A DNA stretch of 64,000 bases from Elephas maximus indicus (GCF_024166365.1 NC_064824.1:40896608-40960607), one strand, 5' to 3'; shown: positions 11,061 through 23,280, numbered from the stretch's first letter. Numbers and translations are program-made. Notes: generated by a model not told the origin, from the letters alone.

Positions 11061-12459
11061 AAAAATCCAGAAAATAATCAGAGTGCGCATGTACAGTAGC
11101 TATTTGTTTTTTTTTTTTTTTTTTAGAAACCTCAAGGCCTTGGCGAGTTTTCCTCCTTTGTTTCTTTTAAATAACCAAAGATCACAGGCCACTCTATAGA
11201 CTAATAGCCTGCAAAAAATTGATGTAAGAAAAAAAATATATATAGAAGCCAAACAGTTACAGAATCATTAAACATTTTCAAAAGTGGTATTGTAAATAAT
11301 CCCATACTTTAAAACTGAGTTAATACTGATTTTTTTGGTTTTCTTAAAATTCTTTTTTTTTCCTTAAAAAAGCTGTTATTACTATTTTTAATTTAATTTT
11401 TATTCTTGGTTGAAATTTAGCCTGCATCATATATGTATACACACACATGTACACACACACACACATTCATATGTATCTATATCTTTTTTTTTTTTTTGAT
11501 TGAACTTTGCTTTCTTTTGAAATAGAAGCTTTGCTTTTGGGGCATTCAGCTAATATTGATCCATTTATTTCCAACTTTGCAGCCCAGGTATAGCTAGTAC
11601 ATTAATAAACATGAGTCAGCCTGGTGGATTTTATTTGGGTTAACTAATGATTTTTTAAAGCTCAATGGCAGGTCACAATTGCATTGAGAACGCAGGGTAT
11701 GTTTTTAGATGTGGTTTCTCTTTATTTCTTTTCATTTATATTTTGTATCTTGCTGTCTTTAATATGTAATCTGATATGTTGCCCACTTAAAATATAATGG
11801 AGAGAAAGTGGAAATACTATAAAATATGAAATGCTAAAAGAGTCTAAAACCACAGCAGGGCTAATAGGAAGTCCTAATAAAATCAGCCAAGGGACCATGA
11901 ACAGAAGAAAGAGTCATATATTCAAATATTTGAAATACTTTATTAAAAGAACCAAGGTCTTTAAAATCATAAATTGATTTATTTGCTTCCTTGAAATATT
12001 TCTATAAAATCCAGGGGTACTAGATTAAATTTGCTAAAACATTTTTAAAAGCCTGGTGGAAGGAATGCATTAGGAGTTGGAGATTTTTAGTTTAGCAAAA
12101 GATCCATGGCACTATCAAAAAAAAAAAAAAAAAAAAGCCCAGCTAATTAGTGTGTCTGCGTGTCTGCAATATAAAAAAAAAAACACGGTGGGATTTATAA
12201 AAGATATTCCATATGCAGCAAAAAAATCCATATGCAGGATTATACGTTTCTCCCATGCGGGACCTGAAACACTTACCATTTTGTCCTTACAGAAATAATA
12301 TTCAGCTATGCTATTTATTGGGGGGGGGTCCCAAAACAACAAACTACAATTGTAAAAATTGATTTGAACATTATGGAAAGGAGAAGAAAATATTTGAAAA
12401 CCAGGTTTGTTTTCTTTCTTTTCTCTTTTTGGTCAAAAGCTCTATTTTCCCCAGCATTT
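11061..12459. other. Unassigned AT-rich DNA with simple repeats
   Basis: It contains poly-T near 11105-11124, a CA/TA-rich microsatellite at 11434-11478, an A run at 12118-12136 and a G run at 12321-12328. The two frames at 12077-12342 are opposite-strand readings of A runs. Confidence 0.5.
11434..11478. repeat. Imperfect (CA)n/(TA)n microsatellite
   Basis: tatacacacacatg is followed by a second run of CA repeats and tatgtatctat. A T run follows. Confidence 0.8.
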
Positions 12460-12660
12460 TATTTATTCCGTTGCAGCTTTTGGAGCCAGCCAATCAGAAA
12501 GTCTGTAAGGGCCTGGGCCCAGGCTGGGTGCTGAGCTCCAAATGCGATTCCAGTCCTGACAGGGGGATTATAGGAAACAGATGACTTACGCTTCTAATTT
12601 GTGGCCTTAAATTGCAAACAGAATTTCAGGAGTCGAGCAGAGTAATAAATGGCAATAGAA
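12460..12660. promoter_or_regulatory. Candidate conserved noncoding element
   Basis: A mixed-base, repeat-free block within AT-rich DNA. It has a CCAAT-like site (gccagccaatcagaaag) and gggggattataggaaacaga, followed by a TAATTT core. It is suggested by composition only. Confidence 0.25.
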
Positions 12661-13916
12661 AAAGCCACACACAGCCAAATCAGTATGTGGTGGTTGTAGG
12701 TTAAACTAAATGGGAAGAGACAGGTTATGATGGTTCAGTGTATTACAGAGAAGAAAGTCTTAAATTACTAGTGCTGAGAGGTATTGCTCCATGGCAGACA
12801 GTATTGCATTGTGTAGTCTACAGATATCACAAGCAGAACAATAAAAAAGCAGGTTTAACATAGAACCTGTTGCTGGAGGAATGTTTTTTTTTCTTCTCTC
12901 TTTTAGAAATGAAAGCGGTGTTTTATGTTTGTTTTGACCTCTGCTGTATACTTGGCCTCTTAACATCTGTTTTCTACCGTTGCCGTTTTTCACACCAAAT
13001 TAAATGTCGCAGAGTCTGATAAAATAAGTTCAAAATATGTCCAAATTATTTTTGTTGACTTCCAACAAATGTCTCTGTAACTCTCTTCACACGGAACAAT
13101 ACCATCTAAATGCCAAAGTAGAAAATTATTTTCCTTTCAACATTTTAAGAGCTAAAAATAAGGAATTTGGAGGTGTAGTTAAACTCGGGAAATATTGCAT
13201 TGGCCTTTTTGGTAACTTGTATGACTGTTTCAGGCTTGCTTTAAGGCTGTCCCATCATATGAAGTTATGTGCATTTATTGGATAAAAATTCCAGGAAAAT
13301 TGTTTAGCAACAGCATATGAAAAAAAAAAAAAGCCGTTATTCACAGCTGCTTCACACCGTAAATACCAGCGAGAATCAAAAGAGATCCACTGTTTTTCAT
13401 GGGGGAACCAATATGAATTTCTTGTCCTTCATAATTGCTGTATGTGTGTGTTTGTGTGTGTATGCGTGAAAATACAGAGTAAGAGATGATAATGACACGA
13501 ATTTCCACTGTCATAAAAAGTCATGCTGTCGTAAGTTTGTGGTATGAAAATAAAAAGATGTCACTGATTTTCAGCTTCATATCCAATAAATGTTTTAATC
13601 AAAAGAAAAATTTTGGTTTTAAAGAATACCATCCCTTTCTTCTTTTAAATTCAACATATCTGCGTATTGGGATTGACAACTAATTCAAGATAAAGATTGA
13701 TTCAAAAACAATTACCCCATCCTATAATATTTATTGCCAATATATCAGAATAACACTTTCCAAGCAAATGATAGAAATGGGCTAACTTTAGTCTACAACG
13801 CCACACTGAAAGTGGGGTACCTATAAAGCACCGTTTTCCTTCCACTCTCCTTGTGAGTAAGAAATCTATCACAGAAAAACTTGGGTCTTTTAGACTATTA
13901 TACTCCCCCCCCCCCA
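12661..13916. other. Unassigned DNA with short simple repeats
   Basis: A TG-rich tract lies at 13439-13468, an A run at 13320-13332 and a C run at 13906-13914. No repeat family is recognised. Open frames up to 82 codons are not distinctive. Confidence 0.4.
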
Positions 13917-14083
13917 AAAAAAAACCCCAAACCCACTACTGGCAAATTGATTCTGACTCATAGAGACCCTATAAGACAGAGTAGAACTGCCCCGTAGGGT
14001 TTCCAAGGAATGCCTGGTAGATTTGAACTGCCAACCTTATGGTTAGCAGCCGTAGCTCTTAACTACTTTGTAACCAGGTTTTC
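13917..14083 (-). mobile_element. AfroSINE
   Basis: The tail complement (ccaaacccactactggcaaa) runs to a decayed head complement (ttgtaaccaggttttcc). Target-site duplication-like flanks are tagactattata before the C/A run and taaactattata just after the head. Confidence 0.83.
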
Positions 14084-15510
14084 CTTAAACTATTATATGA
14101 ACTTTAAATCCGAAGCTATTATTTTATATACTGAAGAAACCCTGTTATCTGCCTAGTAACCTAGGGAAAAATAAACTATTTTCATTGTAATATTAAGCAA
14201 ATCTGTTCATAATCATTGAAGAAGACTGGCTAAATAGATTTAGAATAATCATTTGAAAAATAATGCTTGTTAGAACCACTTTATATTCTGTGCCTTGGTA
14301 ATATCCGTGTAGGTTATAGCTATTTCTTTGTAGATGGTGTGCCTTTGTTTTTAAATCACCTGGCTAAAAGAGAAAACAAACCTTAGTTGAAAGCTTTTGT
14401 CTCTAACACAGAAACCTCTTTTCATGCTTGTCTTTTTTTTTTTTTAAAGAAATGCTCTATTATTATTTGTGTCATAGTGGGAAGACTGGGTCTCTATAGG
14501 GCCTGAACCTTTTCAAACAGGAGATAGCTTTTGTTTTTGTACGCCTTCAACACCGATCACCTAATTAAATCTGATATCTCTGGCTGAAGCAAAATGATTT
14601 GTAATAGTTCTTTGGAGTTTACTTAATTAGTTTTGATGTCTTTTGTGTGGTAAATGTAGTGATATTTTCTAAAATGGAGCCACAAAAAGAGAAGGCAAAT
14701 GCAGCCTGGGGAAAGGATGGGGGAGAGGGGAGGTGACCGGGAGGACAAACCAGTTTGACCAGACCATGAAATCAAGGTGTAGTTCCAACACAAGGGCTTG
14801 CAAACCAGAGTCATTCATTAGCTGAGAACATCAAGCAGATTTGAACTGGAAAAAGGCTTCCTGTCAAATGTAGGCTCGGGCATCTGTCGGGCCTCAGATT
14901 CTACACCTTGATCAGCCCAAGACACTGACACCATTTTCCTTAACAAACACCAACAGCCTTTATTCTCCTTAATTTTAACATTTCTCAGGGGCTGGATTCG
15001 CTTTCTTCTCCTGCTCTGTAGAGAGTAAAGGGAGCTTGTTAAATTGCTTAGATATTTTGACTGAGGTTGCTCTTTGGCCACTTGCCTGTAGTAACAGTGT
15101 CAAAGCATAACTTGGTATAATTGCTATATTTGCAGTCAGAAGAGTGTTCTGTTTTTATGTTCAAGCTGCTGAATAAAAAGGAAGTGTCATTTTGTAAAAT
15201 TCTGTAGATTATCCTTAAAGTTCAGGCAACATACAATTGATGTCATACCTGGTATGGCTTACCTTCATTGCCAAGATGCAGAAGAGGGAAATAGTGTTGA
15301 AATAACGGGGTTTTAACTATGTCAGTTAAAAGCTGGTAAATTCCTTTGTTTCCTAGGCTGTGCCTGGAAAACAATAAAGTAAAATTAAACTTAAAAATGA
15401 AAGCAGCAGAATTGGGTCCTTTACAATTTAAAAAGTAACTAGAAAGCATTAAAGATTTTAATTGTCCATTGTGTCACAATTTATGTAGAGTATGGATTTT
15501 TTTTTTTTTT
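14084..15510. other. Unassigned DNA, possibly with regulatory sequence
   Basis: No repeat is recognised over 1.4 kb. The mixed-base part at 14640-15110 stands out from the AT-rich rest and could be conserved noncoding DNA. The overlapping chance frames there have no domain signature. Confidence 0.35.
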
Positions 15511-15523
15511 ATGGATTAGAAAT

Positions 15524-15718
15524 CCTGGTGGTGCAGTGGTTAAGTGCTTGGCTGCTAACTGAAAGGTAGGTGGTTCAAATCCACCAGCTGCTCTGTTGGA
15601 GAAAGATGTGGCAATCTGCTTCAGCAAAGATTACAGCCTTGGAAACCTTATGGGGCAGTTCTACTCCGTCCCACTGGGTCACTGTGAGTTGGAAAGCGAC
15701 TGGACAGCAATGGGTTTA
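15524..15718 (+). mobile_element. AfroSINE, medium-body variant
   Basis: The head cctggtggtgcagtggttaa, the box ggttcaaatcc, a longer middle (gcaatctgcttcagcaaaga) and a tail ending tggacagcaatgggtt are present. A perfect 10-base duplication gattagaaat flanks it (15514-15523 and 15719-15728). The right copy overlaps the outer edge of the SAT1 pseudogene's own target duplication, so this SINE landed next to the pseudogene. Confidence 0.9.
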
Positions 15719-15742
15719 GATTAGAAATGACAATTTTTTTTT

Positions 15743-16944
15743 AGATCAAAGCACAGTTTATTAAAAAAAGATTTAAAACTGAAACTCTACCAGCGTGGTC
15801 ACTGTACACATTTAAATGACTCACAAGAACGAAGCTTTTATTATTTTTTTCCTCCCAAGATCTCAGCACCTTGTTGTTTGTCAAAAGACCTTCACCGAAA
15901 AATCTGACTCCAAACTGCACACAAAATAGACGGCCTTGTAAACACATGCAACGACGCCATTGGTAATAAAGCTCTGGAGTTGGAGCCCGTTCTATTATTC
16001 CACAGTTTATTATTATAAACAGGATAGAAAGCAAGAGTAGTTGAGAATTTATTCTGAATAGAACTGAACTTGTCATTATCTCCACCGGCACTCTGCACTC
16101 CTCTGCTGCCGATTTTAGCAACATTGCTTGTCATCTCCAAGGGTCTCCATCCCTCTTCCCTGAACAGATCAGAAGCACCTCTTCTTTTGTAGAAGGTGTT
16201 AGACGGCTCCTTGCATTCTGCCACCAACAAGTGCACTCTGCTGCACTGACATTTCACAGCAACCTGGCTTAGAATCTTCAGAATTTCTGATCCTGTGCCA
16301 AAGCCTCTATAATCACGAAGAAGTCCTCAGGATACACTAGCTTGCCAATGCATGGGTCCTATGTAAAACAACCAACCAACCAAACAAAAAAACCAAGAAA
16401 CACACACACAAAACATTAAAAACAACCCAAGCCTATAGCGGGCTAGTCATCCCTACTAACAGCGACCCTATTTGACAGAGTAGAACTGCCCCATAGGGTT
16501 TCCAAGGAGCGGCTGGTGGATTCCAACTGCAGATCTTTTGGTTAGCAGCCAAGCTCTTAACCACTATGCCACCAGGGTTCCAAAATAGTGCGCGGCCAAA
16601 CCAACAACGTTGTGTCCTTCCGGAGTCCAGGGCTCTCCGGGCACTTCTGCAGCTCTTTCTCGGCTAATATTACTTTCTCTACCACATAATCATATTTAGC
16701 CCGTTTTTTGATCAGCCGCAGGATATCACTGCAGTTGGTGGCGGTGGCTGGGCAGATCACGAATTGAGCCATTTTCGTCTTTTGCTTTTCTTCCCCTTTG
16801 CGGACCAGGCCCTGTACTTGACACAGCAGGAGGCGGTGGTTCCTCATTCGTCTCCCCGAGCGTCCTCTTCTCAGTTAGGCTGGCGCCATGACCCGGCAAG
16901 CAACAAAGAAGTTTCAGCAGAGAGGTGACTAGAGCCGTGCGTTG
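15743..16944 (-). pseudogene. SAT1: SAT1 processed pseudogene
   Basis: SAT1 encodes a cytosolic GNAT-fold enzyme of about 171 residues that acetylates spermidine and spermine and starts polyamine breakdown. On the minus strand the start region (ATG near 16772) reads [20 protein letters not shown], close to the SAT1 N-terminus. The C-terminal half (16257-16140) keeps [10 protein letters not shown] and nearby LLVAE. There are no introns. The 3' end has an AATAAA signal (complement at 15757-15762) followed by an A tail. Flanks agaaatgacaatt plus T run at 15723-15742 and 16945-16964 form a target-site duplication. These are hallmarks of L1-mediated retroposition. Damage: about 16 codons are lost after the N-terminal third with a frame change, stop codons lie in the middle, the C-terminal end is out of frame, and an AfroSINE is inserted. 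It is not expected to make enzyme. The 5' untranslated region spans about 16773-16944. Confidence 0.93.
16362..16583 (-). mobile_element. AfroSINE inside the SAT1 pseudogene
   Basis: The head complement (ctatgccaccagggttcc) ends at 16583. The body is gacagagtagaactgcccca, and a long A/C-rich tail (accaaccaaccaaac) extends to about 16362. It interrupts the copy in the region that matches the middle of SAT1, so it arrived after the retrocopy. Confidence 0.88.
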
Positions 16945-16966
16945 AGAAATGACAATTTTTTTTTTT

Positions 16967-17224
16967 GATGGACCGCAGCTTAATACAGATGTGCATAATT
17001 TACAGACCTTAGCAATATCCATTGTGGAAATGAAGATTGTAATGGAGCTGTTGTATTGATAGGTAGTAATAGATGGCAATCTAAAACCATATTTTTCATA
17101 AAATTCACTTTCCAGAGGATAGGGTTCTATCCAGTCTGTATTTTGTATGTTTTCATAGAGTCGTTATATTAGGAAAATCTGCAAAACCGGAGTTGTTTGT
17201 TTTTCCTCTCCTCGATCCATACTC
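16967..17224. other. Unassigned flank of the pseudogene
   Basis: This is pre-insertion DNA beyond the right target duplication. No feature is recognised. Confidence 0.4.
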
Positions 17225-17412
17225 ATGGCCCTGGAGTCGATGCTGACTCATAGCAACCTGTAAGGACAGTGTAAAACTGCCCCACAGGGTTTCCAATGCT
17301 GAAATCTTTACAGAGGCTTCTGCCACATTTTTCTCCTGTGCTGCGGCTAGGAGGTTCCAACAACTGACCTTTCCCTTAAGAGCCAAGCACTTAACCACTG
17401 TGCCACAAGGCA
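17225..17412 (-). mobile_element. AfroSINE, long-body variant
   Basis: The tail complement (tggagtcgatgctgactcat) is followed by the long body (gctgaaatctttacagaggc) and the head complement (taaccactgtgccacaagg). Confidence 0.83.
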
Positions 17413-18964
17413 ATGTGAAATTGGAGACAAATAATAATGGTGAAAGACAGGAAAACAATGGCGATCCTTCTGGCCTTTTCCACGAAAGATGCACACATGC
17501 AGGTCTTCAGTGATGAACCATGCAGAGCGAGTGCCAACTAAACATTTCGTAATACTGGTGGGCACGGGCTGGCAACGCTAACATTCCTTAGTCTGAGAAA
17601 AATGATTCTTCCAGTTAAGTAGATCTTCCCTGTGTCTCACAAACCGTACCAAACTGCATGCTACTGGCAGGTAATGGCTTGTAATTAGCATAGCAGGCAG
17701 GTAATGACTTGAAATCACCTGCCAATTGTTTCTGAGTGTTTGCTCTGTTTCAAAACTTGGATGAGTGAGGAAGTCATGGGTGGGCTATAAGGATGCAAAC
17801 AGAGAAAAGGGGGGCACATAACTAGGAAACCTCTTTCTGAATAGAATTTCTGTCCATTTGTTTCTTATTTTACTCACAGGCCTTTCCTGAGCAGCTCCAA
17901 AGAGGCACGGAGGATTGGCAGGTTGCATTACCTGCCTGCTGCTCCAACTGGGAGAGAGAGTGCCTGTTGAGAAATTGTGTGCCGTTTTGGCATCAAACCA
18001 ACGTTCTTAGTTTCAGCCTCCTCTGTCGAAAACCGGGAATGAAAGAGCAATGTTAGTTCAGCTTGTTTGAAAAGAATCATGAATTACTCAAAGCCAGATT
18101 CCACTTCCCCATTACCACCCACTTCTTTCACTTTCACGAGCCTTCCCCAACCTCATGGAGAGCTGTTGGTGTTGAAGCAAGAATTGCTGGGCCAGGAGCC
18201 TATGCAAAACTGAGGCTGGATCACTTATCCAAGGATCCCACAAATGTGTTAGAATAGTGCTCATGCACAAAAATGTATATAGGGACCAAGTGAGTAACAA
18301 AATAGAACGTATTAAGAGACAGGTGGGAGGAGAGGAAGTAATGGAGATTTGGACAGTGTGTAGCTGCTCTAAACTTGAGCAATGGCTATTCTGCTCCAGT
18401 CAGTTGTTGGAATATGGGCACAGGGTGGCCAGATTTCCTGTGTTTTTAAAAGGGACCAGAAATCTGGAGTTTTACATAAAAATCTCCCATTTTAAAGCGC
18501 TGAAACTAAAACAAAATTTAAATATTTGCATGGATGAAACAAAACCAGTGGCCTGATTTCAGGCCACAGGCTGCTAGCTGGTGATCTCTGTTTTAGATTA
18601 TATTTTTCCAATTTGGCATCTTTTGTTTTCATAATCTCAGTAGACCAGTAGAGGAGATGAAACGAAGTGTGGACTTACACACGCAACAAGTGTTACGTGG
18701 CTTTTAAAAATTTCTTATGATTGTTGTATACAGAGGCTTGGAAAAGCACCTGGTAGAAGGTGCCTCATGTAGTGTCTGCTGGGTTTTGGGCTTTCTCTGT
18801 CACCTACCTGTCGTCTTCCCTAGTCCGATCATGTGGAACTCTTTGAAACTTACTTTTAGAGAACTACTGGGTCCAGACTGACTGGTTCCGGTAAGTCATT
18901 GTTAATGACAATCAGCTGGTCCAGGATTCCCTCCGGCCAGCAGTCCCATGGCTCCAAAGAACAC
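17413..18964. other. Mostly unique DNA, candidate regulatory and ancient-repeat pieces
   Basis: At 17668-17733 the phrase aggtaatg(g/a)cttg occurs twice, and a short hairpin has ggcaggt/acctgcc arms. At about 18415-18590 the text (gaccagaaatctggagtttt, then ggcctgatttcaggccacag) resembles an old mammalian repeat that I cannot name. Frames of 62-99 codons at 18063-18556 fall partly in that repeat. Confidence 0.4.
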
Positions 18965-19140
18965 AGTTTAGGAGCTGGGAAGCCCTGGATTTCATTTAAT
19001 CTGGGCTCTGCCAATTTACTATCATGGTAGCCCTGGGCAAGTCACTCCATCCAACTAAGCCTCTGGTTTCCTCATCTGTAAAATAAAAGTAATATACCTA
19101 CCTTGCAGGACTGGTCAGGATTAGAGAACAATGCTTAAAT
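18965..19140 (+). mobile_element. MIR SINE (ancient)
   Basis: The diagnostic MIR core reads ccctgggcaagtcactccat and ggtttcctcatctgtaaaat, followed by a typical tail with tacctaccttgcaggactg. Confidence 0.85.
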
Positions 19141-21689
19141 TATTCATTTTATTAATCTTTCATTTAACGTTGGAGTCAACAGCCAGATAAATACCTTTTA
19201 CTAGTTAAAATCCAAACCAGAAAGAAATTTTGCATTTATTTGAATTCAAACCCTTTTATGCTTTTCCAGAATATTTGAATAAAATTAGGAAAACTTGTTG
19301 GTAAAGTTATTTTCAGTTTAAACAGTATCCAGTAAAATCATACTCGAAGTCTAGAACACGAATGCTATTATACGATGAGTTTTCCCTTTAAAAAATGTTC
19401 AAAAGCTAATCAGAGTAAAATGAATCTAGCTTTTCAATATAAAGTCTAAAGGAAAAACTTGGCATCCTTTTATTTTGGTGCTTGGCCTTTTGGACAAAAT
19501 GATTTTTTTTTTAAACAACTGGGTTACTGTTTTTTTTTTATGTACAAGTAAGAAATGTACATTTCTAGCAGGTAAAGGTTACTAGAAATAAATCACGTAT
19601 AGTTTGGGAGTGACGCTGTAGGTGAAATTGATCACTCTCAATGTGCCAAGGAATGGAGGCAGAAGAACTCCAATGGGTGTTTGGTAAATAAGAGAGCAAG
19701 ATTTTGGTGGCATCTTCATCAACATAGCCTCAAAAAGGTCTTCGTGTTCACTCTTTGAGCTTTCTTTCTGTGCAACTGCTGCAATTTTAGAAGTTTCTCA
19801 CTATTTTGTATCAAACTACAACATTACTTGCTTGTCAGTTAGGTTATTATTTTTTTTAGGGGGGGAGGAAGAGTAGTAACATAAGTACTCAAAGCTTTAT
19901 ACTTAAGCTAGAAGAGAAAATTGTATCTATAGGAAGACAAAAGTACAATTGGCCTAATTTGTTCTCTTTCCAAATGCATATTTTATATATAGTTGACTGA
20001 GCAAGTTCATGGATACCTTTGTCCTTTTTCTGCCTACCATCTCTTTTGTGTAATAGGTTGTCTTTACAAATAGAGATATTAAATGTAGTCTGACATTCAG
20101 CGACTAGCTTTTAGTCTTTAGATTTGATTATATATTAATTAAGGTCAGATTACAGCCTTATAGTTATTTGAGGTTTCTTGGGATTAAAGATAATTTGACA
20201 CCTGAATTATCTGAAGATCCAGTTTGGATTAGAAAAAGCAAAACTGAACCATAGCTATAGAGAACCATGAACTGGATTTATCAGTTGAATTACATGGACT
20301 ATTTAAGGACAAGAGAAATGGTGTTTTTTAATCCATTACCTTTTTTTCCCCCTGAAGCATGTGACTATAACAGAAGGGACTTAATAACTGTCTGATGGCT
20401 ACAGATCTTGAGATATCACTCATCTTCCTCATCTATTTGCTCTTATGTGTGTTCATCTCAATATTAACTGGAATATTAAGTGATAGATTTAGTTTTCCAT
20501 CAGGTAAGACTCTAATAAAATTGAAACAGAGAAATCCAAACACATTATGAACAATTGCATATAAAACCTGCAATTCTTAGATAGTTTGAAAGCATGAAAA
20601 TGAAAAGATAGCTCTCTGCAACTATGGACAACATCATGTTTGTGTTAGGGAAAAAAAAAATCCCTTAAGGTCAAATTAATTATTCTGCTAAATAACCCGA
20701 ATTTCCTGTTAAAATTTGTGAAAACTTAAAAAGTAGAAGAATTTAAATTGCGCTGCTAAAAAAAATTATATCAGGTACATCCAGATTTTATGAGTCCTTA
20801 TCAGGGACTCATGTACGTGTTCTCCAATTCAATTATTTTCTTTTAAAAAGCTAGCTTTGGTGGGACCAGGGTGGGAGAAGAAGGTGGAGGGAGAAGGAAG
20901 CTCAAGAGGCACGTACATAAATTCTCTTAATTTCTGAGAAATGTGGGTCTAACAATTACTTAAGACAATACAGTTGATATGGCTGTCAGGAAGGACTCTT
21001 TTCAAAAGAATGTTTTTATAGAATATCATTGTGACACTTTTCTCAGACGGATGTCTTTAGCACTGTTTGATTAATGTAACGTAATAAAAGAGATGCACAC
21101 CAAAGTGTCTGTGCATGTCTTGTTAAGTATGTTTGATTCATTATATGTGGTTCTCAGTTCTTTCCTCTTTCCGCAGTTCATTTTTTATCATTTCAATAAT
21201 ATATCTATAAATATGAAAAAGTTGGCACTTTCAAAGTCTTTGACATATATGGCTATTAATTCATAACTCTAAAAAATTGTATCTTTCAACCTGTCATTCT
21301 AAAGCTTGTAGAGTTTATTACAGTAAGTAACCTGTGTTAGAAATTAGATTTTGAACTTTAGCGAGAAGATAAATAAGCTCATGAACATAAAGTTAAAGAA
21401 AAGATACCTAGATATAGTGCTAAAATAAAATTACATGAAAAGATCACTTACTAAAGATTGTAATTTTAAACTCCCTGAAGATAACATTGAGGTTTATATT
21501 GGTGACTAATTACCAATTATTTTCCAACTTCAGATATCAAATGTTGTACAAGCTTGTAATAAAGAGCTATCAATACAGAGTTGTTAAAAATGGGTTAATG
21601 GATTAAGCTTCATGGTTTACAGATCAATGAGACACATAGATGGTTTTAAGTCAGGGTGTTCTGAAGACAAAATAATGTTTATGTAGCAC
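19141..21689. other. Long unassigned AT-rich interval
   Basis: 2.5 kb with no AfroSINE, RTE or L1 recognised and no open frame worth listing. Short A and T runs only. Confidence 0.45.
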
Positions 21690-21845
21690 ACATTGTGTGT
21701 TACTGTTTCAACAAAAGCCTTATAAGCTAGGTGCTATTTTACAGATGAAAAGCTGAGGCTGGGGGAACATGCCCAAGATCACACATCTGTTAAGGGACAA
21801 ATGCTGGGCTTGGAACTTAGCAGTCTGGCTCCAGAACTTTGAACT
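21690..21845 (-). mobile_element. MIR SINE (ancient)
   Basis: Antisense MIR signature: acagatgaaaagctgaggct, then catgcccaagatcacacatc and ctgggcttggaacttagcag. Confidence 0.8.
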
Positions 21846-21867
21846 CCTTATTATTATTTTAAACCCT

Positions 21868-22022
21868 TTGTCTTCCATTTGACTCCAGCTCGTGGTGACC
21901 CCATGTGTGTCACAGTAGATCTGTGCTCCATAGGGCCTTTTTTCTGAAGTGCCTCTTTGTGAACTTGAACCTCCAACTTTTCAGTTAGCAGCTAAGCACA
22001 TTAACTGTTTGCATCACTGTTT
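21868..22022 (-). mobile_element. AfroSINE, long-body variant with deletion
   Basis: Phrases ctcgtggtgaccccatgtgt, ctgtgctccatagggcc and gaacctccaacttttcagtt mark the long-body subfamily. About 25 bases of the body are missing and the head is worn. Confidence 0.7.
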
Positions 22023-22038
22023 GACTCTTCATATCCTT

Positions 22039-22318
22039 TGTTGTTGTTGTTGTTAGGTGCCACCGAGTTGGTTTCGACTCATAGTGACCCTTTGTACAAC
22101 AGAATGAAACACTATCCAGTCCTGTGCCATCCTCACGATCACTGAGCCCATTGTTGCAGCCACTATGTCAATCTATCCCTTTGAGGGTCTTCCTCTTTTC
22201 CTGCTTTACCAAGCATGATGTCCTTCTCCAGGGACTGATCATTCTTAATTACATGTCCAAAGTATGTGAGACGAAGTCTTCACATCCTTGCTTCTAAGGA
22301 GCTTTCTGGCTGTACTTG
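22039..22318 (-). mobile_element. RTE LINE 3' end, 5'-truncated
   Basis: A GTT run and ggtgccaccgagttggtttc are followed by acaacagaatgaaacactat and gcatgatgtccttctccagg. This matches the 3' end of the large RTE at 5.5 kb. The flanks catatccttt and gatatctttt may be a decayed target duplication. Confidence 0.85.
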
Positions 22319-23106
22319 ATATCTTTTAGTGCATAGGTAATAGCTTGGCCCTCTTTACTTCCCATGTTCCTTTCCCTGGTTCAATTCTGAAAATAATGGC
22401 CAAGCACCAGGATAGCAAGTCTGGAATGTTCCACGTAATAAACTCTGACTCACAGATGATTTGGGGGTTTTGGGTGCCAGGCCAGCACATCATGTATGAA
22501 TAAGCTTGTGGCAGAGGCTGAGGGTGAGGCCGGTGGACATGGTTTATGTTGGAGCCTCACGGTGTTCTGGGTGAGTCATGTGCACTAAACAGCAGAGTCA
22601 TGAACCATTTACACCCACCCAATATCAGGTTCACTCTGAGGTTGTTCTACCACAGCCATTTTACAGCTCTCTCTAAAATCACAGAACTTCTTTTGGCCTT
22701 TTCAGCAGATGATCATGGAGAATTAAAGAATAGATGGCCCTAAGGTCCTGATGGTTCTTTCCCTGGCAGGTTATTCCTCCGTCTGAGCTAAGGCATGTGC
22801 CCAGATGGTACTTTCTTCTGTCCAATGCAGCATGGAGGGAGATAGTGGTCTTGGGGGTCAGTTAGATCAAGGTCTAGCTTCAGCAATGCCATCATTCTAT
22901 CTGAGACTTTGGCTTATTATCCTTGGATGTAGCGTCCTTACAAAAATATAAAACTTACAGAATGGGATGAAAGTTGTTTTATGCATTTACGGGAAATTAA
23001 CACAGAAGAAATTTTAGCATCATTTTCAGTGGCCGCTTAGCCAATTGCTTCAGCTCAGAATAGACTGATGCCAGATCACTAATCAGGGATGTTAATTTTA
23101 TTCTTC
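22319..23106. other. Unassigned DNA
   Basis: Mixed composition with no recognised repeat. The 65-codon frame at 22546 has no distinguishing feature. Confidence 0.4.
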
Positions 23107-23119
23107 TTGGTATCCATTT

Positions 23120-23280
23120 GGAAACCCTGGTGGGGTAGTGGTTAAGTGCTACGGCTGCTAACCAAGAGATCGGCAGTTCAAATCAGCCAGGCGCTCCTTG
23201 GAAACTCTATGGGGCAGTTCTACTTTGTCCTATAGGGTCGCTATGAGTCGGAATTGACTCAACGGCAGTAGGTTTTGGGT
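23120..23280 (+). mobile_element. AfroSINE with perfect target duplication
   Basis: A complete element from gaaaccctggtggggtagtg to ggcagtaggttttgggt. A 13-base perfect duplication ttggtatccattt flanks it (23107-23119 and 23281-23293), which defines both ends exactly and suggests relatively recent insertion. Confidence 0.95.

Noticed and set aside
15741..16257. Two overlapping minus-strand frames (127 and 121 codons) as genes
   Set aside because: Both lie in the SAT1 retrocopy; one includes the SAT1 C-terminal coding remnant, the rest is its 3' untranslated region.
16726..17079. 117-codon minus-strand frame
   Set aside because: It covers flanking DNA, the target duplication and the SAT1 pseudogene 5' untranslated region.
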